Assembly (NCBI GenBank): GCA_964616985.1
Contig: CAZTVF010000085.1
Coordinates: 1 to 24,052 of the forward strand
Source of the DNA: CAZTVF01 sp964616985
Lineage (GTDB): Bacteria; Planctomycetota; Phycisphaerae; SM23-33
Length of the DNA: 24,052 bases
Direction of reading: 5' to 3'
Made by a program: the position numbers and the translations under genes. Position 1 is the first letter of the stretch, and each line of letters begins with the position of its first letter. Under the pieces are notes generated by a model, which saw nothing but the letters and a program-made list of their open reading frames with translations, searched no databases and was not told the origin of the DNA. Positions 7,001 to 16,300 of this stretch are shown here, in pieces.

Positions 7001-10000
7001 TCAGGCTACTTGCTCCTTGCGGTCGTTCGCTAAGGCGTACAGTACGGGCAGGATAATCAGCGTCAAAGCCAGCGAACTGACCATGCCGCCGAAGATCACC
7101 GCCACCAGCGGGCGCTGGATTTCGCTGCCCGACCCGCTGGAAAGAAGCATCGGGATCAGTCCCAGCAGCACCGCCAGCGAGGTCATCATCAGCGGCCGAA
7201 CACGCAGGCGGCACGCCTCGAATACGGCATCCTTCACGTCCTTGCCGTCGGCACGAAGCTGGTCGAAGAAGCTCACCAGGATCAGGCCGTTGGACACGGC
7301 CACGCCGAAGAGCGCGATGAACCCGATGGAGGCCGACACGCTCATGTTGATGTCCAGGATGAAGATGGCCAGGATGCCGCCGACCAAGGCGAATGGCAGG
7401 TTGATCAACACCAGCAAGGCACTCTTGATCGAACCCAGCGACATGAACAGCAGCAGGAAGATCAGCCCAATGGCCACGGGCACGACGATCTTCAGCCTCG
7501 CCATCGCCCGCTGCTGATTCTCGAATTGCCCTCCCCAGGCCATGCGATAGCCGGTGGGCATCTCTTTTTCCAGCGAGGTCAGCTTCTCCTTGGCCTCGGC
7601 AACGAAAGAGCCCATATCTCGGCCGCGGACGTTGCATTCGACCAGCAACCGCCGCGTCGAATCTTCGCGGCTGATCTGGGCGGGAACCTGTGTCTCGACA
7701 ATCTCCGCAAGGTCGGACAGTGGCACGTTGTACCCGCCCGGAGATGTGATCATCAGCGAGCCGATCCTGTCGGGCGTGTCGCGTTTATCCTCGGGGAAGC
7801 GGACCACTACGTCGAATCGCCGTTGCCCCTCGAAGACCGCGGTGGCCACCTTGCCGCCGACGGCGGTCTCGATCAGGGAGTTGATGTCCTCGGCGTTGAT
7901 CTTGTGTCGTGCCATCGCGTCTCGCTTGTGCCGTATCTCCAACTGGTTGAAGCCCGAGACCTGCTCGATCTTCACATCCTCGGCCCCTTCGGTAGATGCC
8001 AGGATGGGGGCAATCTTCTCGCCGGTCTCGCGGAGACGCTCCATGTCGTCGCCGATGACCTTGATGGCCACGTCGGACTTGATGCCGCTGAGAAGCTCGT
8101 TGACCCGAAGCGCGATCGGCTGCGAGAACGCAGGGCGAATGCCGGGAATGGCCGCCAGTTCCACGCCGATTGCCCTGACGAGCTTCTCTTTGGTCAGGCC
8201 CTTGGCCCATTGCTCCTTGGGCTTGAGCATGATCAGCAGGTCGCTCTGCTCTGGACCCATTGGGTCCTCGGATATCTCAGCCCGGCCGGTCTTGGATATG
8301 ACGGAGGTCACCTCTGGGAACTTCGCCAGAAGCCGCTTCTCGATCTCGGTGGATTGGGTGGCCGAACCCTCGACGCTGGCGGTCGGCAGACGCACGACGT
8401 TGATGGCAATCGCACCTTCATCCAGCGGCGGCAGGAACTCCGTGCCGATCATCGGCAAGACCGCGAAAGCAACGGCCATGACAGCCACGGCGATCCCAAT
8501 TGAAATCCACCGGCCCTTCATTGCCAGCGACAGGACGGGCATGTACCCCCGCAGGATCGCGCGGATCAGCGGATTGCCGTGCTCGCCCTCGGGCTTGCGT
8601 TTCACCAGCAGGGCGCACAATGCCGGGATGACCGTCAACGTCACCACCAGCGAACCGATCAGGGCAAAGATCATCGTCAGGGCCAACGGCTTGAACCACT
8701 TGCCTTCGGTCGATCCCAGCGAGAACAGCGGCATAAACACGATGACGATAATCAGGAACGAGAAGGCCACGGGACGCACGACTTCCTTGGCAGCTTCGTA
8801 GGCGATCTCCATCCGGGACTGGCCGGAGTTGGCCTTCTCTCGCATGTGTCGCGAGATGTTCTCGGTGATGACGATCGCGCCATCCACGATCATGCCCAGC
8901 GCGATGGCCAGGCCGCCCAAGCTCATCAGGTTGGCGGTCAAGCCCTGCCATCCCATGAGGATAAACGCAGCAGCCGCTGTCATCGGCAGCAGCACGGCCA
9001 CAATCAGGGCCGCCCGGATGTCCCAAAGGATCAGGAATAGGATCAGCACGATCAGGACCACGCCCTCGGCGATGGACTTGGATACAGTCTTGATGCACGC
9101 CTGGATAAGGTCCGTTCGGTCATAGAATGGCGTCAGCTTGACCCCCGGAGGCAGGGACTTCTGAATCTCCGGGACCGTTGCCTTTACTCGGTCTACAACC
9201 TCCTTGGAGTTCGCCCCTTTGAGCATGATGGCCATGCCCAGCACCGCCTCGCCCCGGCCGTCCTTTGTGACGACGCCGTTACGGGTCTGTTTGCCGATCT
9301 TCACCTCGGCCACATCCTTGAGGTACACCGGCGAGCCATCCTGAGCCTTCAGGACGATCCCCTCGATGTCCCGCATATCGCGGATCAGACCCTTGGAGAC
9401 GACGTTCATCTGCTCCCAGTCCTGCACGAGGAAGCCGCCGCTGGCATTGGCGTTGTTCTTCTGAAGTGCCTCCAGGATCTCGGCGGCGGTGATCTTGTAC
9501 TTCAGCAGCAGGTCCGGGTTGGGCACCACGTGGAACTGCTTGACGAAGCCGCCAAAGCTATTGACCTCGTTGACGCCCTCCAGCCGCCGAAGCTGCGGCG
9601 TCACCAACCAGGTCTGGAGCGTCCGCAGTCCGATCAGGTCATACTCGCTCTTGGCCAGCGATTGCCCGTCCTGGTCGCACTTTCCCTCGGTCCGCGACCA
9701 GACGGATGTGTGCGTGGGGCAGTAGTAGCCGGACTCCAGCGAGTACTGATAGATCTCGCCAAGCCCCGTCGAGATTGGCCCCATCTCCGGCTCGATGCCC
9801 TCGGGCAACTTCTCCTTGGCCGCCGCCAGTCGTTCAAAGACAACCTGCCGCGTGAAGTACGTGTCGGCATCATCGTCAAAGACGATGATGACCTGCGACA
9901 GGCCCGCCTTCGACGAACTGCGGACCTGTTTGACCTTCGGCAGCCCACCCATCTCGATCTCGATGGGTGCCGTGATAAGCCGCTCCACCTCGCTGGGTGC

Positions 10001-10168
10001 CAGACCTGGCGCTTCGGCCAGGATCATCACTTGCACGTTCGTTACGTCTGGGAAAGCGTCGATGGGCAGCTTCTGCCATGCGAATACGCCGCCGCCAATT
10101 AGAACGACCGCCGCCAGAATCATGAGCATCTTCTGCTTCAAGGCGAAACGCAGTATATGGTCAAGCAT
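7001..10168 (-). CDS. Heavy-metal RND efflux pump, CusA/CzcA family
   Basis: This is a 1055-residue inner-membrane pump of the HME-RND class, full length for the family. The start has GGAG six bases upstream. It drives proton-coupled export of metal cations (Cu/Ag or Co/Zn/Cd) with an adaptor and an outer-membrane channel. Visible marks are the first membrane helix (14-30) with LPIDAFPDVTNVQV after it, and GPISTGLGEIYQYSL before an insert. Membrane segment 4 holds GMIVDGAIVITEN, with Asp429 and Glu436 in the proton-relay positions. TEFLPPLDEGAI and the TGRAEISEDPMGPEQSD region follow. Residues 146-173 are extra: YYCPTHTSVW...GKCDQDG, a weakened form of the CPMH...CPxCG metal-binding motif. 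The adaptor gene lies 51 bp upstream but is broken. Cu versus Zn specificity cannot be decided. Confidence 0.9.
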   Translation of the reverse strand: MLDHILRFALKQKMLMILAAVVLIGGGVFAWQKLPIDAFPDVTNVQVMILAEAPGLAPSEVERLITAPIEIEMGGLPKVKQVRSSSKAGLSQVIIVFDDDADTYFTRQVVFERLAAAKEKLPEGIEPEMGPISTGLGEIYQYSLESGYYCPTHTSVWSRTEGKCDQDGQSLAKSEYDLIGLRTLQTWLVTPQLRRLEGVNEVNSFGGFVKQFHVVPNPDLLLKYKITAAEILEALQKNNANASGGFLVQDWEQMNVVSKGLIRDMRDIEGIVLKAQDGSPVYLKDVAEVKIGKQTRNGVVTKDGRGEAVLGMAIMLKGANSKEVVDRVKATVPEIQKSLPPGVKLTPFYDRTDLIQACIKTVSKSIAEGVVLIVLILFLILWDIRAALIVAVLLPMTAAAAFILMGWQGLTANLMSLGGLAIALGMIVDGAIVITENISRHMREKANSGQSRMEIAYEAAKEVVRPVAFSFLIIVIVFMPLFSLGSTEGKWFKPLALTMIFALIGSLVVTLTVIPALCALLVKRKPEGEHGNPLIRAILRGYMPVLSLAMKGRWISIGIAVAVMAVAFAVLPMIGTEFLPPLDEGAIAINVVRLPTASVEGSATQSTEIEKRLLAKFPEVTSVISKTGRAEISEDPMGPEQSDLLIMLKPKEQWAKGLTKEKLVRAIGVELAAIPGIRPAFSQPIALRVNELLSGIKSDVAIKVIGDDMERLRETGEKIAPILASTEGAEDVKIEQVSGFNQLEIRHKRDAMARHKINAEDINSLIETAVGGKVATAVFEGQRRFDVVVRFPEDKRDTPDRIGSLMITSPGGYNVPLSDLAEIVETQVPAQISREDSTRRLLVECNVRGRDMGSFVAEAKEKLTSLEKEMPTGYRMAWGGQFENQQRAMARLKIVVPVAIGLIFLLLFMSLGSIKSALLVLINLPFALVGGILAIFILDINMSVSASIGFIALFGVAVSNGLILVSFFDQLRADGKDVKDAVFEACRLRVRPLMMTSLAVLLGLIPMLLSSGSGSEIQRPLVAVIFGGMVSSLALTLIILPVLYALANDRKEQVA

Positions 10169-10219
10169 TCATGTCTCCTGCCACTGTGGGCCGGTTGGTT
10201 GTCCGTTGGGAAAGCAAGC

Positions 10220-11170
10220 TCAGTCCGCGCAGCCCGCACCCATCTTGGCTCGCAGGATGTCGCTCTTGAACAGGAACCCGCCGCCGGCAACGACTTGGTC
10301 CCCAACCGAAAGTCCGCTGAGGATCTCCACCATGTCGCCTTGGGGTCTGCCAACATTCACATCGCGCCGCAACCACAGGTCGTCCTTCCAGTGGACGAAG
10401 GCAAACGTCTGCCCCTCGTCGCTCAACACGGCGTGTCGCGGGACCAGCGAGACCTTCTTGCCCTCGGTCAGCGGGATGTCCACGGCGGCAAACATGCCCG
10501 GCCGCAACTTGCCCTGTTCGTTCTTGACCTGCACGCGCACCTTGACGGTTCGGGTTGTCTCGTTGACCGCGCTGTCCAACAGGTCGACAGCGCCGGGGAA
10601 GAAGTCGGCGAAAGCAGTCACCTTGACGCTGGCCTGGGGCTTGTCACCCTTGGCCAGGCGTTCGTGCAACGGGCCAAGATCACGCTCGTACAGGTCGCAC
10701 CAGACCCAGAGGTTGGATGTGTCGGCAATCGTGTACAGGCTTTGGGAAGATTCGACGAACTTGCCTTCTGTGACATTCAGAGCAGTGACGACGCCCGCTC
10801 GTGGAGCCTTGACCTCCAACTGCGCGGACCGACCATTATCTTTCATCTGCGGGACGCTCTTGATCGCCTCTTCATCCATGCCGAACAGGTGCAGCCGTTG
10901 CTCGGCGGCGTTCAGTTTGGCGTCCGCCAACTTGGCGGCGTTCTCCGCCTTCAACCGGTCGAGCTTGACGTTGAGCTGAATCTCCTCGAAAAGGGCGATG
11001 TGGTCCGCCTGCGCCGTCTGCATCTCGCGTTCGGCCGTCTCCAACTCCGCCTTGCTGGATGCCTGCTTGGCGACCAGGGACTTCTCTCGCTCCAGGACGG
11101 TCTTGGCTTGGCGCAGCCGGGCAACAGCACCCACGAGCTTGGACTTCCATTCGCCCAGCGTTTCGGCGGG
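10220..11170 (-). pseudogene. RND membrane-fusion (adaptor) protein, CusB/CzcB type, 5'-truncated
   Basis: The frame covers the long helical hairpin (LREKxLVAKQASSKAE-type coiled coil), the lipoyl half after it (LEVKAPRAGVVTALNVTEGKFV) and the beta-barrel (LWVWCDLYERDLG, LRPGMFAAVDIPL). It ends with the membrane-proximal domain (VVAGGGFLFKSDI). That is the C-terminal two-thirds of a periplasmic adaptor. The signal peptide, the first lipoyl half and any metal-binding N-terminus are missing. The only formal start is a GTG at 11134 inside the helix. Reading further upstream, the frame remains adaptor-like to about 11165 (ETLGEWKSKL), then hits TAG at 11180-11182, just past a junction with unrelated DNA. 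Without its N-terminus it cannot be exported normally, so the intact pump probably lacks a partner here. Alternatively the junction is an assembly chimera. Confidence 0.8.
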
Positions 11171-11171
11171 G

Positions 11172-11780
11172 ATAGGCGACTACATCGACCCCGACGATCT
11201 CGTCTACTGGCGCGAGATCATCGCCGGCTACAAGACGCTGATCTGGATCGCCGCCCCCGCCGAGTGGTGCGACATCCTCGCCCATGAAGGCAACTGCTTC
11301 TACAACGCCACGTGGGCCGGAGCGAAAGCCGCGGCCGAAGCCGACTGGAGCGCCGGAGGCGAGGCGAGTGAGACCTTTGGGCCCCACGCCCTGGCATCGG
11401 GCACCTGCTGGGGCGGTAACGACTACCACTCCCACCTGGATCGCCGTTCGGCCAGGATCGGCGCCAACGTCTCCCGAAAGCTCGCCTGCCAGGTGCAGGC
11501 CTACGCCAAGGTCAAGCGGATGGAAGGCTCGATGAACCCCATCTTCGATGGCAACGGCCTGTACAACGGCTACGAGAACAAGATCAAGAAGCTCGGCGGT
11601 GCCGTGAGCCTCGCCGCCACCGAGGACGGCGACCCCGAGTATTACTCCACCGCCCGCGATAGCGACGAAACCGTGAAGCCCAACTGGTGCCCCATTCCAA
11701 CGCCGGCCGGGGACTTCTGGCAGGGCTACTACCTCGACGCGCCGACGCTGATCGTGGTGCCGGCCTTCGCCTGGAAGTAG
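11172..11780 (+). pseudogene. C-terminal fragment of an unrecognised protein
   Basis: From about 11172 (IGDYIDPDDLVYWREI) to the TAG at 11778-11780 the frame codes for about 202 residues of well-composed protein rich in Trp, Asp and Gly: YKTLIWIAAPAEWCD, CWGGNDYHSHLD, GNGLYNGYENKIKKLGG, a final TLIVVPAFAWK. The open frame continues upstream but that part is antisense to the adaptor gene, so it is not real protein. No start codon or ribosome site exists at the junction. The 5' half of the gene is therefore gone. I do not recognise the family; it may be a phage- or element-borne hypothetical. Its 3' end is intact and converges, with no gap, on the fragment that follows on the other strand. Confidence 0.6.
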
Positions 11781-11894
11781 TCACTCGACGGCAGGCCCCC
11801 GCCACTTCCCCTCGTGCTTCACGGCATGCTCCGCATGCGCCCGCCAGTTCGCCACGTACTTCTCAGCCAGGTTCTTGCTGTGGATGATGATTCC
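11781..11894 (-). pseudogene. C-terminal fragment of a phospholipase-D-like nuclease
   Basis: The minus strand reads IIIHSKNLAEKYVANWRAHA, then EHAVKHEGKWRGPAVE and TGA at 11783-11781. That resembles the last 35 residues of the Nuc/PLD-like endonuclease family, where a strand is followed by a 'LAxxYxANWxxHxxHS' helix. An in-frame stop at 11895-11897 marks the point where homology ends, so the catalytic HKD part is missing. Together with the convergent fragment before it, this gives a piece of about 720 bp that holds only two gene tails. The family call rests on a short motif. Confidence 0.5.
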
Positions 11895-11917
11895 TCATGA
11901 AGGATCTCTTGCGTCGC

Positions 11918-11947
11918 TTGTGACGAGATGGCCATCGCTGGTACAAT
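11918..11947 (+). promoter_or_regulatory. Candidate sigma-70-type promoter for the HTH-receiver gene
   Basis: TTGTGA (11918-11923) and TACAAT (11942-11947) are separated by 18 bases, giving a start of transcription near 11954 and a leader of about 35 bases. The boxes match consensus 4/6 and 5/6. It lies immediately after the second junction. Confidence 0.42.
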
Positions 11948-11988
11948 GTATAGACTGGTTCGGTTGAGGCTATGGGTGAGGGACCTAA

Positions 11989-12588
11989 GTGGCTGCGCAA
12001 GGAAAGACGCTTTCAACGATGGCTGTCGCCAAGATGCTTGGCGTGGCGGTGTCGTCGGTATCCAGGTGGATTGATGAGCGCAAACTGGTCGCCGGGCGAA
12101 CGCCGGGGGGGCATAGGCGGATCGAGCGTGAGGATCTGGTTCGTTTCCTGCAACAGCAAGGGTTGCGGGTTCCGACTGAACTTAAGCCGTTTCGCCCAAG
12201 AATCCTGATTGTGGACGACGAGAAAGCGTTCGCCGAACTGCTTTCCGAGGAGATTCAGGAGCGGTTCCCCGACTGCGAGCTGCTCATCGCCAACGATGGC
12301 TACAGCGCCGGGGAGATCATTGGGCTTTCCAAACCGGCGGCAGTCATACTTGACCTCCACCTGCCAGGGATCGACGGCTTCGAGGTCTGCCGCCGGATCA
12401 AGTCCAATCCACTCCTGAAGAGCACCTGCGTGATAGCCGTTACGGCTGACACTTCCGCGGAGGCCCGCGCCCGCATGCTGCGGCTGGGGGCAACCGCATG
12501 CATGAGCAAGCCCCTGGATTTTGCTATTCTGTGCAGCGCACTTTCCAAGTCGCTTGTCGGCACCGCGCAGACAATCTCGCCAGGGTGA
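11989..12588 (+). CDS. HTH (excisionase/MerR type)-receiver response regulator
   Basis: This is a 199-residue protein with a GTG start and GAGGG six bases upstream. Residues 7-55 are a MerR/excisionase-type winged HTH: LSTMAVAKMLGVAVSSVSRWID, then GRTPGGHRRIEREDLVRFL, where the GRTPGGHRR wing is characteristic. After a Pro-rich linker, residues 71-188 form a receiver domain with the acidic pair Asp76-Asp77, phospho-acceptor Asp122 (ILDLHLPGIDG), Thr152 and Lys174. The order DNA-binding then receiver is the reverse of most response regulators. It has a close paralogue at 21844 on the opposite strand, and is likely phosphorylated by the kinase downstream. A sigma-70-like promoter precedes it. 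No kinase is directly adjacent, so the pairing is inference. Confidence 0.85.
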   Translation: MAAQGKTLSTMAVAKMLGVAVSSVSRWIDERKLVAGRTPGGHRRIEREDLVRFLQQQGLRVPTELKPFRPRILIVDDEKAFAELLSEEIQERFPDCELLIANDGYSAGEIIGLSKPAAVILDLHLPGIDGFEVCRRIKSNPLLKSTCVIAVTADTSAEARARMLRLGATACMSKPLDFAILCSALSKSLVGTAQTISPG

Positions 12589-12728
12589 AGTCAGCCCCTC
12601 CTTGCTTTCTCGAAGACATCCCCACCTCTTGATAGCGGCCTAGAGTAGCTAACGCATTTTTCAATAGACGTTTATATCGATCACTCCACACCAACTCAAG
12701 AATAACTAAAATCAGCAAACTAATCATA

Positions 12729-12757
12729 TTGACTACGGAGGCCAATCTGCCGATGAT
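12729..12757 (+). promoter_or_regulatory. Candidate promoter upstream of the broken receiver gene
   Basis: TTGACT (12729-12734), 17 bases, then GATGAT (12752-12757), matching 5/6 and 4/6. It sits in a distinctly AT-rich patch (about 12640-12770) within otherwise GC-rich DNA. The gap 12589-12835 otherwise has no gene. Confidence 0.35.
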
Positions 12758-12835
12758 CTTAACAGAGTCTGTGGCTCTGGGAGAATGACGGAACATCTCC
12801 CAAGCGCATCTCCGTCGTTCGGACAGGAGTCAGCC

Positions 12836-13074
12836 ATGGAAAACGAACACCTTCGGACGAGTCGAATGAGCGATCAATGGGGTGGCTGTGCCGCAATCGT
12901 AGATGACGACCCTGTCTACGTGGCTGCGCTCGAGGAGGCATTCGGGCGGCAAGGCATGCGCACGATCAGCTTCGCGGACGGCGTTGAGGCTCATTATGAA
13001 ATCCTTGTGTGCCCTGACGTCCTCATGGTCATAGCCAACTAGGGTTCGACGGCATCAGCACCCTCGCGATGTAG
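12836..13074 (+). pseudogene. Truncated receiver-domain protein
   Basis: The ATG at 12836 has AGGAG six bases upstream. The frame gives 68 residues that begin a receiver domain: CAAIVDDDPVYVAALEEAF with the acidic cluster at 23-25, then MRTISFADGVEA and CPDVLMVI. It ends at TAG (13040-13042) exactly where the phospho-acceptor loop should be. The adjacent frame immediately continues GFDGISTLAM, the normal sequence after that loop, and then stops at 13074. So a frameshift, or a small indel with a nonsense change, hit the active-site loop, and the second half of the domain is absent. The strong ribosome site shows it was once a real gene. A 68-residue stub may still be made but could not be phosphorylated. 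Confidence 0.65.
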
Positions 13075-13096
13075 TGAAAAACACAACACAAACCCA

Positions 13097-13191
13097 ACGA
13101 GCAGGCACGAGACGGTCGCACCGATAAGACCCGACCCTAACCCAGGGGCCACCGTCAGGTTGGAAACTCCTTCCGACCCGTGCCTGCTCGT
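13097..13191. repeat. 13-bp perfect inverted repeat enclosing a structured 69-base interval
   Basis: Arms 13097-13109 (acgagcaggcacg) and 13179-13191 are exact reverse complements. Inside them lie nested complementary segments: GACGGT near 13111-13116 pairs with ACCGTC near 13151-13156, and a small GGAA/TTCC hairpin lies toward the right arm. On the minus strand the right-hand end is followed by a T-rich stretch (about 13080-13095). It could be a structured RNA, an elaborate terminator, or the ends of a tiny mobile element. The open frame that crosses it on the minus strand is not convincing. Confidence 0.55.
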
Positions 13192-13367
13192 ATTTCTTCT
13201 CCACGTCGCTTTCGTGGCAAACGCTTCCGATGCCCCCTGTCATTATCGTCGACTCCGCGTTCAACTTTAGGCCAGTATGGGCATAGCCGCGAGTTTGTTG
13301 TTGGAAATCATACCCGATTTGCCGCTTTACTAAAGCCCTCATCGATCATGGACGATGATGTCGGTGG

Positions 13368-16300
13368 GTGAAGGTCGGTTGGAAGCAGTTGGGCATGGCC
13401 ATCTTGTGGCCGGGCATCTTGCGCGCGATCGGGGCATGTCGTCTGCGTTCGAGGGCTGTGGTATCAAAGACACGGCCCGAGGGCGAATCAGCGATCTCCC
13501 ATGTGGAACACCGGGAAGGCGCTCTTCGCAAGACCGCTCGCCTCGTTCGCCCCCTCATTCTGACGATTGCCGCCGGTCTGGCCTTTGCGGCCCTTCTTCG
13601 ATTCCACCACGCCAAGTTCGAAGACAGCATGGTCCGCAATTTCCAGAGACAGCAACTGGACGTCGCTCGGAGCTGGGCCGAGGCCGTGGAGGCCCAGATC
13701 GTCGGCATCCGCGGCGTGCTCGCTTCGATGGCGAGCCGTCCAGAGGTTTGCCGATTGGCCCCAGGGATGAAGGAGGTCCTCTCGTCTTGTCTGGCCAAAG
13801 AAGGCGCTGCCGCGGAAGGTCTGGAGGTTCTGGACGCTGACGGGGCAACGCTGTGGAGCAATCTGCCCACAGAGCCCCGGAATGGTAATAATCCAGGGAA
13901 GGCCGCGACTACTCGCCTGGCGTCGCATCACGGCCTAAGCATTCACCTGCCCATCGAACTCGATGGCAAACAGGTGGGAACGCTCCGGGCCAGCGTGAAC
14001 ATTGCGGCAGTCGCCATCAAGTGCCAACCCAAGGCCAACGCCACCTACCGCAGCCTTTGCTGTATGCTCTCCGACACGGGCGAGATCATCTACGGGGGCG
14101 ACACTATCGCCGGGCATCGACAGGTCATTCATTCCCTTCAGAATGCCGATGCTCCGGAGGAAAGGGTCCGCAACGTGGACCTGCTTCCGTACGTGGCGGG
14201 GCGATGCATCATGGCTGGCGGCTCCGGGTTGGCAGAGGCCGTTTGCGAGGAAAGTCACGTCGAAGAGCTGATTGCCTTCGCCCCGGTGAACCTGGAAGGT
14301 CGCAGGTTCGGCTTGGTTATGGGCTCACCCAGAGCGGACGTCTCCGTGCCGATCGCCTCGCACGAACGAATCACCTACGCCCTGATTGTGGCCCTGGCGC
14401 TCCTGTACTTCGCCACGGGATACGCTGCCCATCGCAGCGAGTTGGCCCATACGCAGCTCGAGGAGCACCGGCGACGCGCGGCCGAAGAGGCCAGCAAGGC
14501 CAAAGGGAACTTCCTGGCCAAGATGAGCCACGAACTTCGCACGCCCATGAACGGCATCATCAGCATGACGGAGTTGGCGCGGGGCGCCGATAGTGCGGCC
14601 GACCGGCAGAGATACCTGGGCGTGGTCACGGAATGCGCCGATTCGCTGCTGTCCGTGGTCAATGACATCCTGGACATGTCCAAGGTCGAGGCGGGCAAAC
14701 TCGAACTGTGCCACGTACCTTTCAATGTGCCAGAGTGCGTAGCCAACACGCTCGCATCCCTGGCCATGCTGGCAAAGGACAAGGGCTCATCGCTTCGCTG
14801 GGAGATCGCGCCGGGCGTGCCATCGGTCGTCTCCGGCGATCCCGGCCGGCTGCGGCAGGTGCTCAATAACCTCGTCGGCAACGCCATCAAATTCGCCGGC
14901 GGCGGGGAAGTGCTCGTTCGGGTCGCTCCCCAGGCAATCAGTTCCGACCGGGCTGCGCTGCGGTTCGAGATCCGCGACACGGGACCTGGCATGTCGGCGG
15001 ACGACCTGAAACGGTTATTCAACCCCTACTATCAGTGCTCTGGCCCTGACTCGCAGCGGAAGGACAGCACAGGTCTGGGCCTGGCCATCGCCAAGCAACT
15101 CGTCGAACTCATGGACGGGAAGATCTCGGTTGCCAGCGAGGCCGGCAAGGGAACGGTGTTCACGTTCGTCGCCAAGTTCGATTTGGCGACTGGCGACGTC
15201 TTGGACACTGAGAAGACGACGCTGCCATCGCTAAGGAACGTCCGGGCACTTGTGATCTCAGGCGTTCCCGCCAACTTGCGTCGGTTCTCGGGGCTTATCG
15301 GAGGCTGGGCTGCCAAGGCCGACTGCGTTGCGGACGCGGAATGCGGCCTGAAGACGATGAAAGAGGCCCAGGACCGAGGAGAACCCTTTGGCCTGATCCT
15401 TTTCGACAGCAGCGAGCCATCAATGGATGCCTTTGCCTTTGCTGAGCTGGCGTCCACGCTGAAAGGGTATGAGGAGGTTGCGGTGGCGGCAATCTGCCCA
15501 GCCGGACTGCGCGGAGACGCCGTTCGCTGCCTTCGGACAGGCATTGACGCCTATCTTGGGATCCCGGTTGAAGACAGTCAGTTCCACATCGCCCTTCGCC
15601 TAGCCGTACAACATGCCGAGCACCAGAAAGGCCGGTCTGTGATCACTAAGTACTCATCCCCGGGTGCCCCCAGGCTCCGAGTCCTTCTGGTGGAGGACAA
15701 CCCCGTCAACCAGCAGGCAGCGTCACTTCTGTTGGGCCAGTGGGGGCACAACGTTCACACCGTAGGATCGGGCGAAGAGGCAATTTCGGCCATGGCAGGT
15801 CAGGAATTCGATCTTGTTCTGATGGACCTTGAGATGCCAGGGATCAACGGGATCGAGGCGACGGCACAGATTCGACAGCAAGAAATGGATAGCGGAAGGC
15901 GGACGCCCATCATCGCCATGACAGCCCATGCCCTGGATACCGATCGAGGGCGGTGCCTGGCGGCCGGCATGGACGATTACATCTCCAAGCCTTTTTGGCC
16001 TGATCAGCTTCGTCGCGTGGTTGAGGCCGCTTCCCGCGGTGTTGTTGTTGGCGAGACGGTATCGACTCCGCCGCCTGCCAGCGCCCCGAAACCTCCTCCA
16101 CAGGAACTGGCGTGGGATCCCTCAGAAGCTTTGCGGCTTGCGGATGGGAACCGCAAGGCCGTCGGCATCATCATCACGACGTTCCTCGAAGACCTCCGCG
16201 TGACACTGCCGGCGGCCCAAAGTGCCGCACTGGCACGTAACGAAACACTCCTTGCTGGAATGGCACACCGGTGGAAGGGCTCGCTGGGCCTGCTTGGCGC

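Noticed and set aside
7526..8801. Long plus-strand frames across the RND pump
   Set aside because: They are antisense to a clear full-length pump; their composition shows GC-driven openness only.
10998..11171. N-terminal extension of the unknown plus-strand protein
   Set aside because: This part is antisense to the adaptor coding region and is Ser/Arg-rich, so it is an artefact of the junction.
13091..13191. Integron attC site, because ACCCAAC precedes the left arm
   Set aside because: The matching GTTRRRY core on the right is absent, and no integrase or cassette structure is visible.
13055..13342. 95-residue minus-strand frame across the inverted repeat
   Set aside because: It has no good ribosome site or recognised domain, and its sequence is dictated by the inverted-repeat arms and GC bias.
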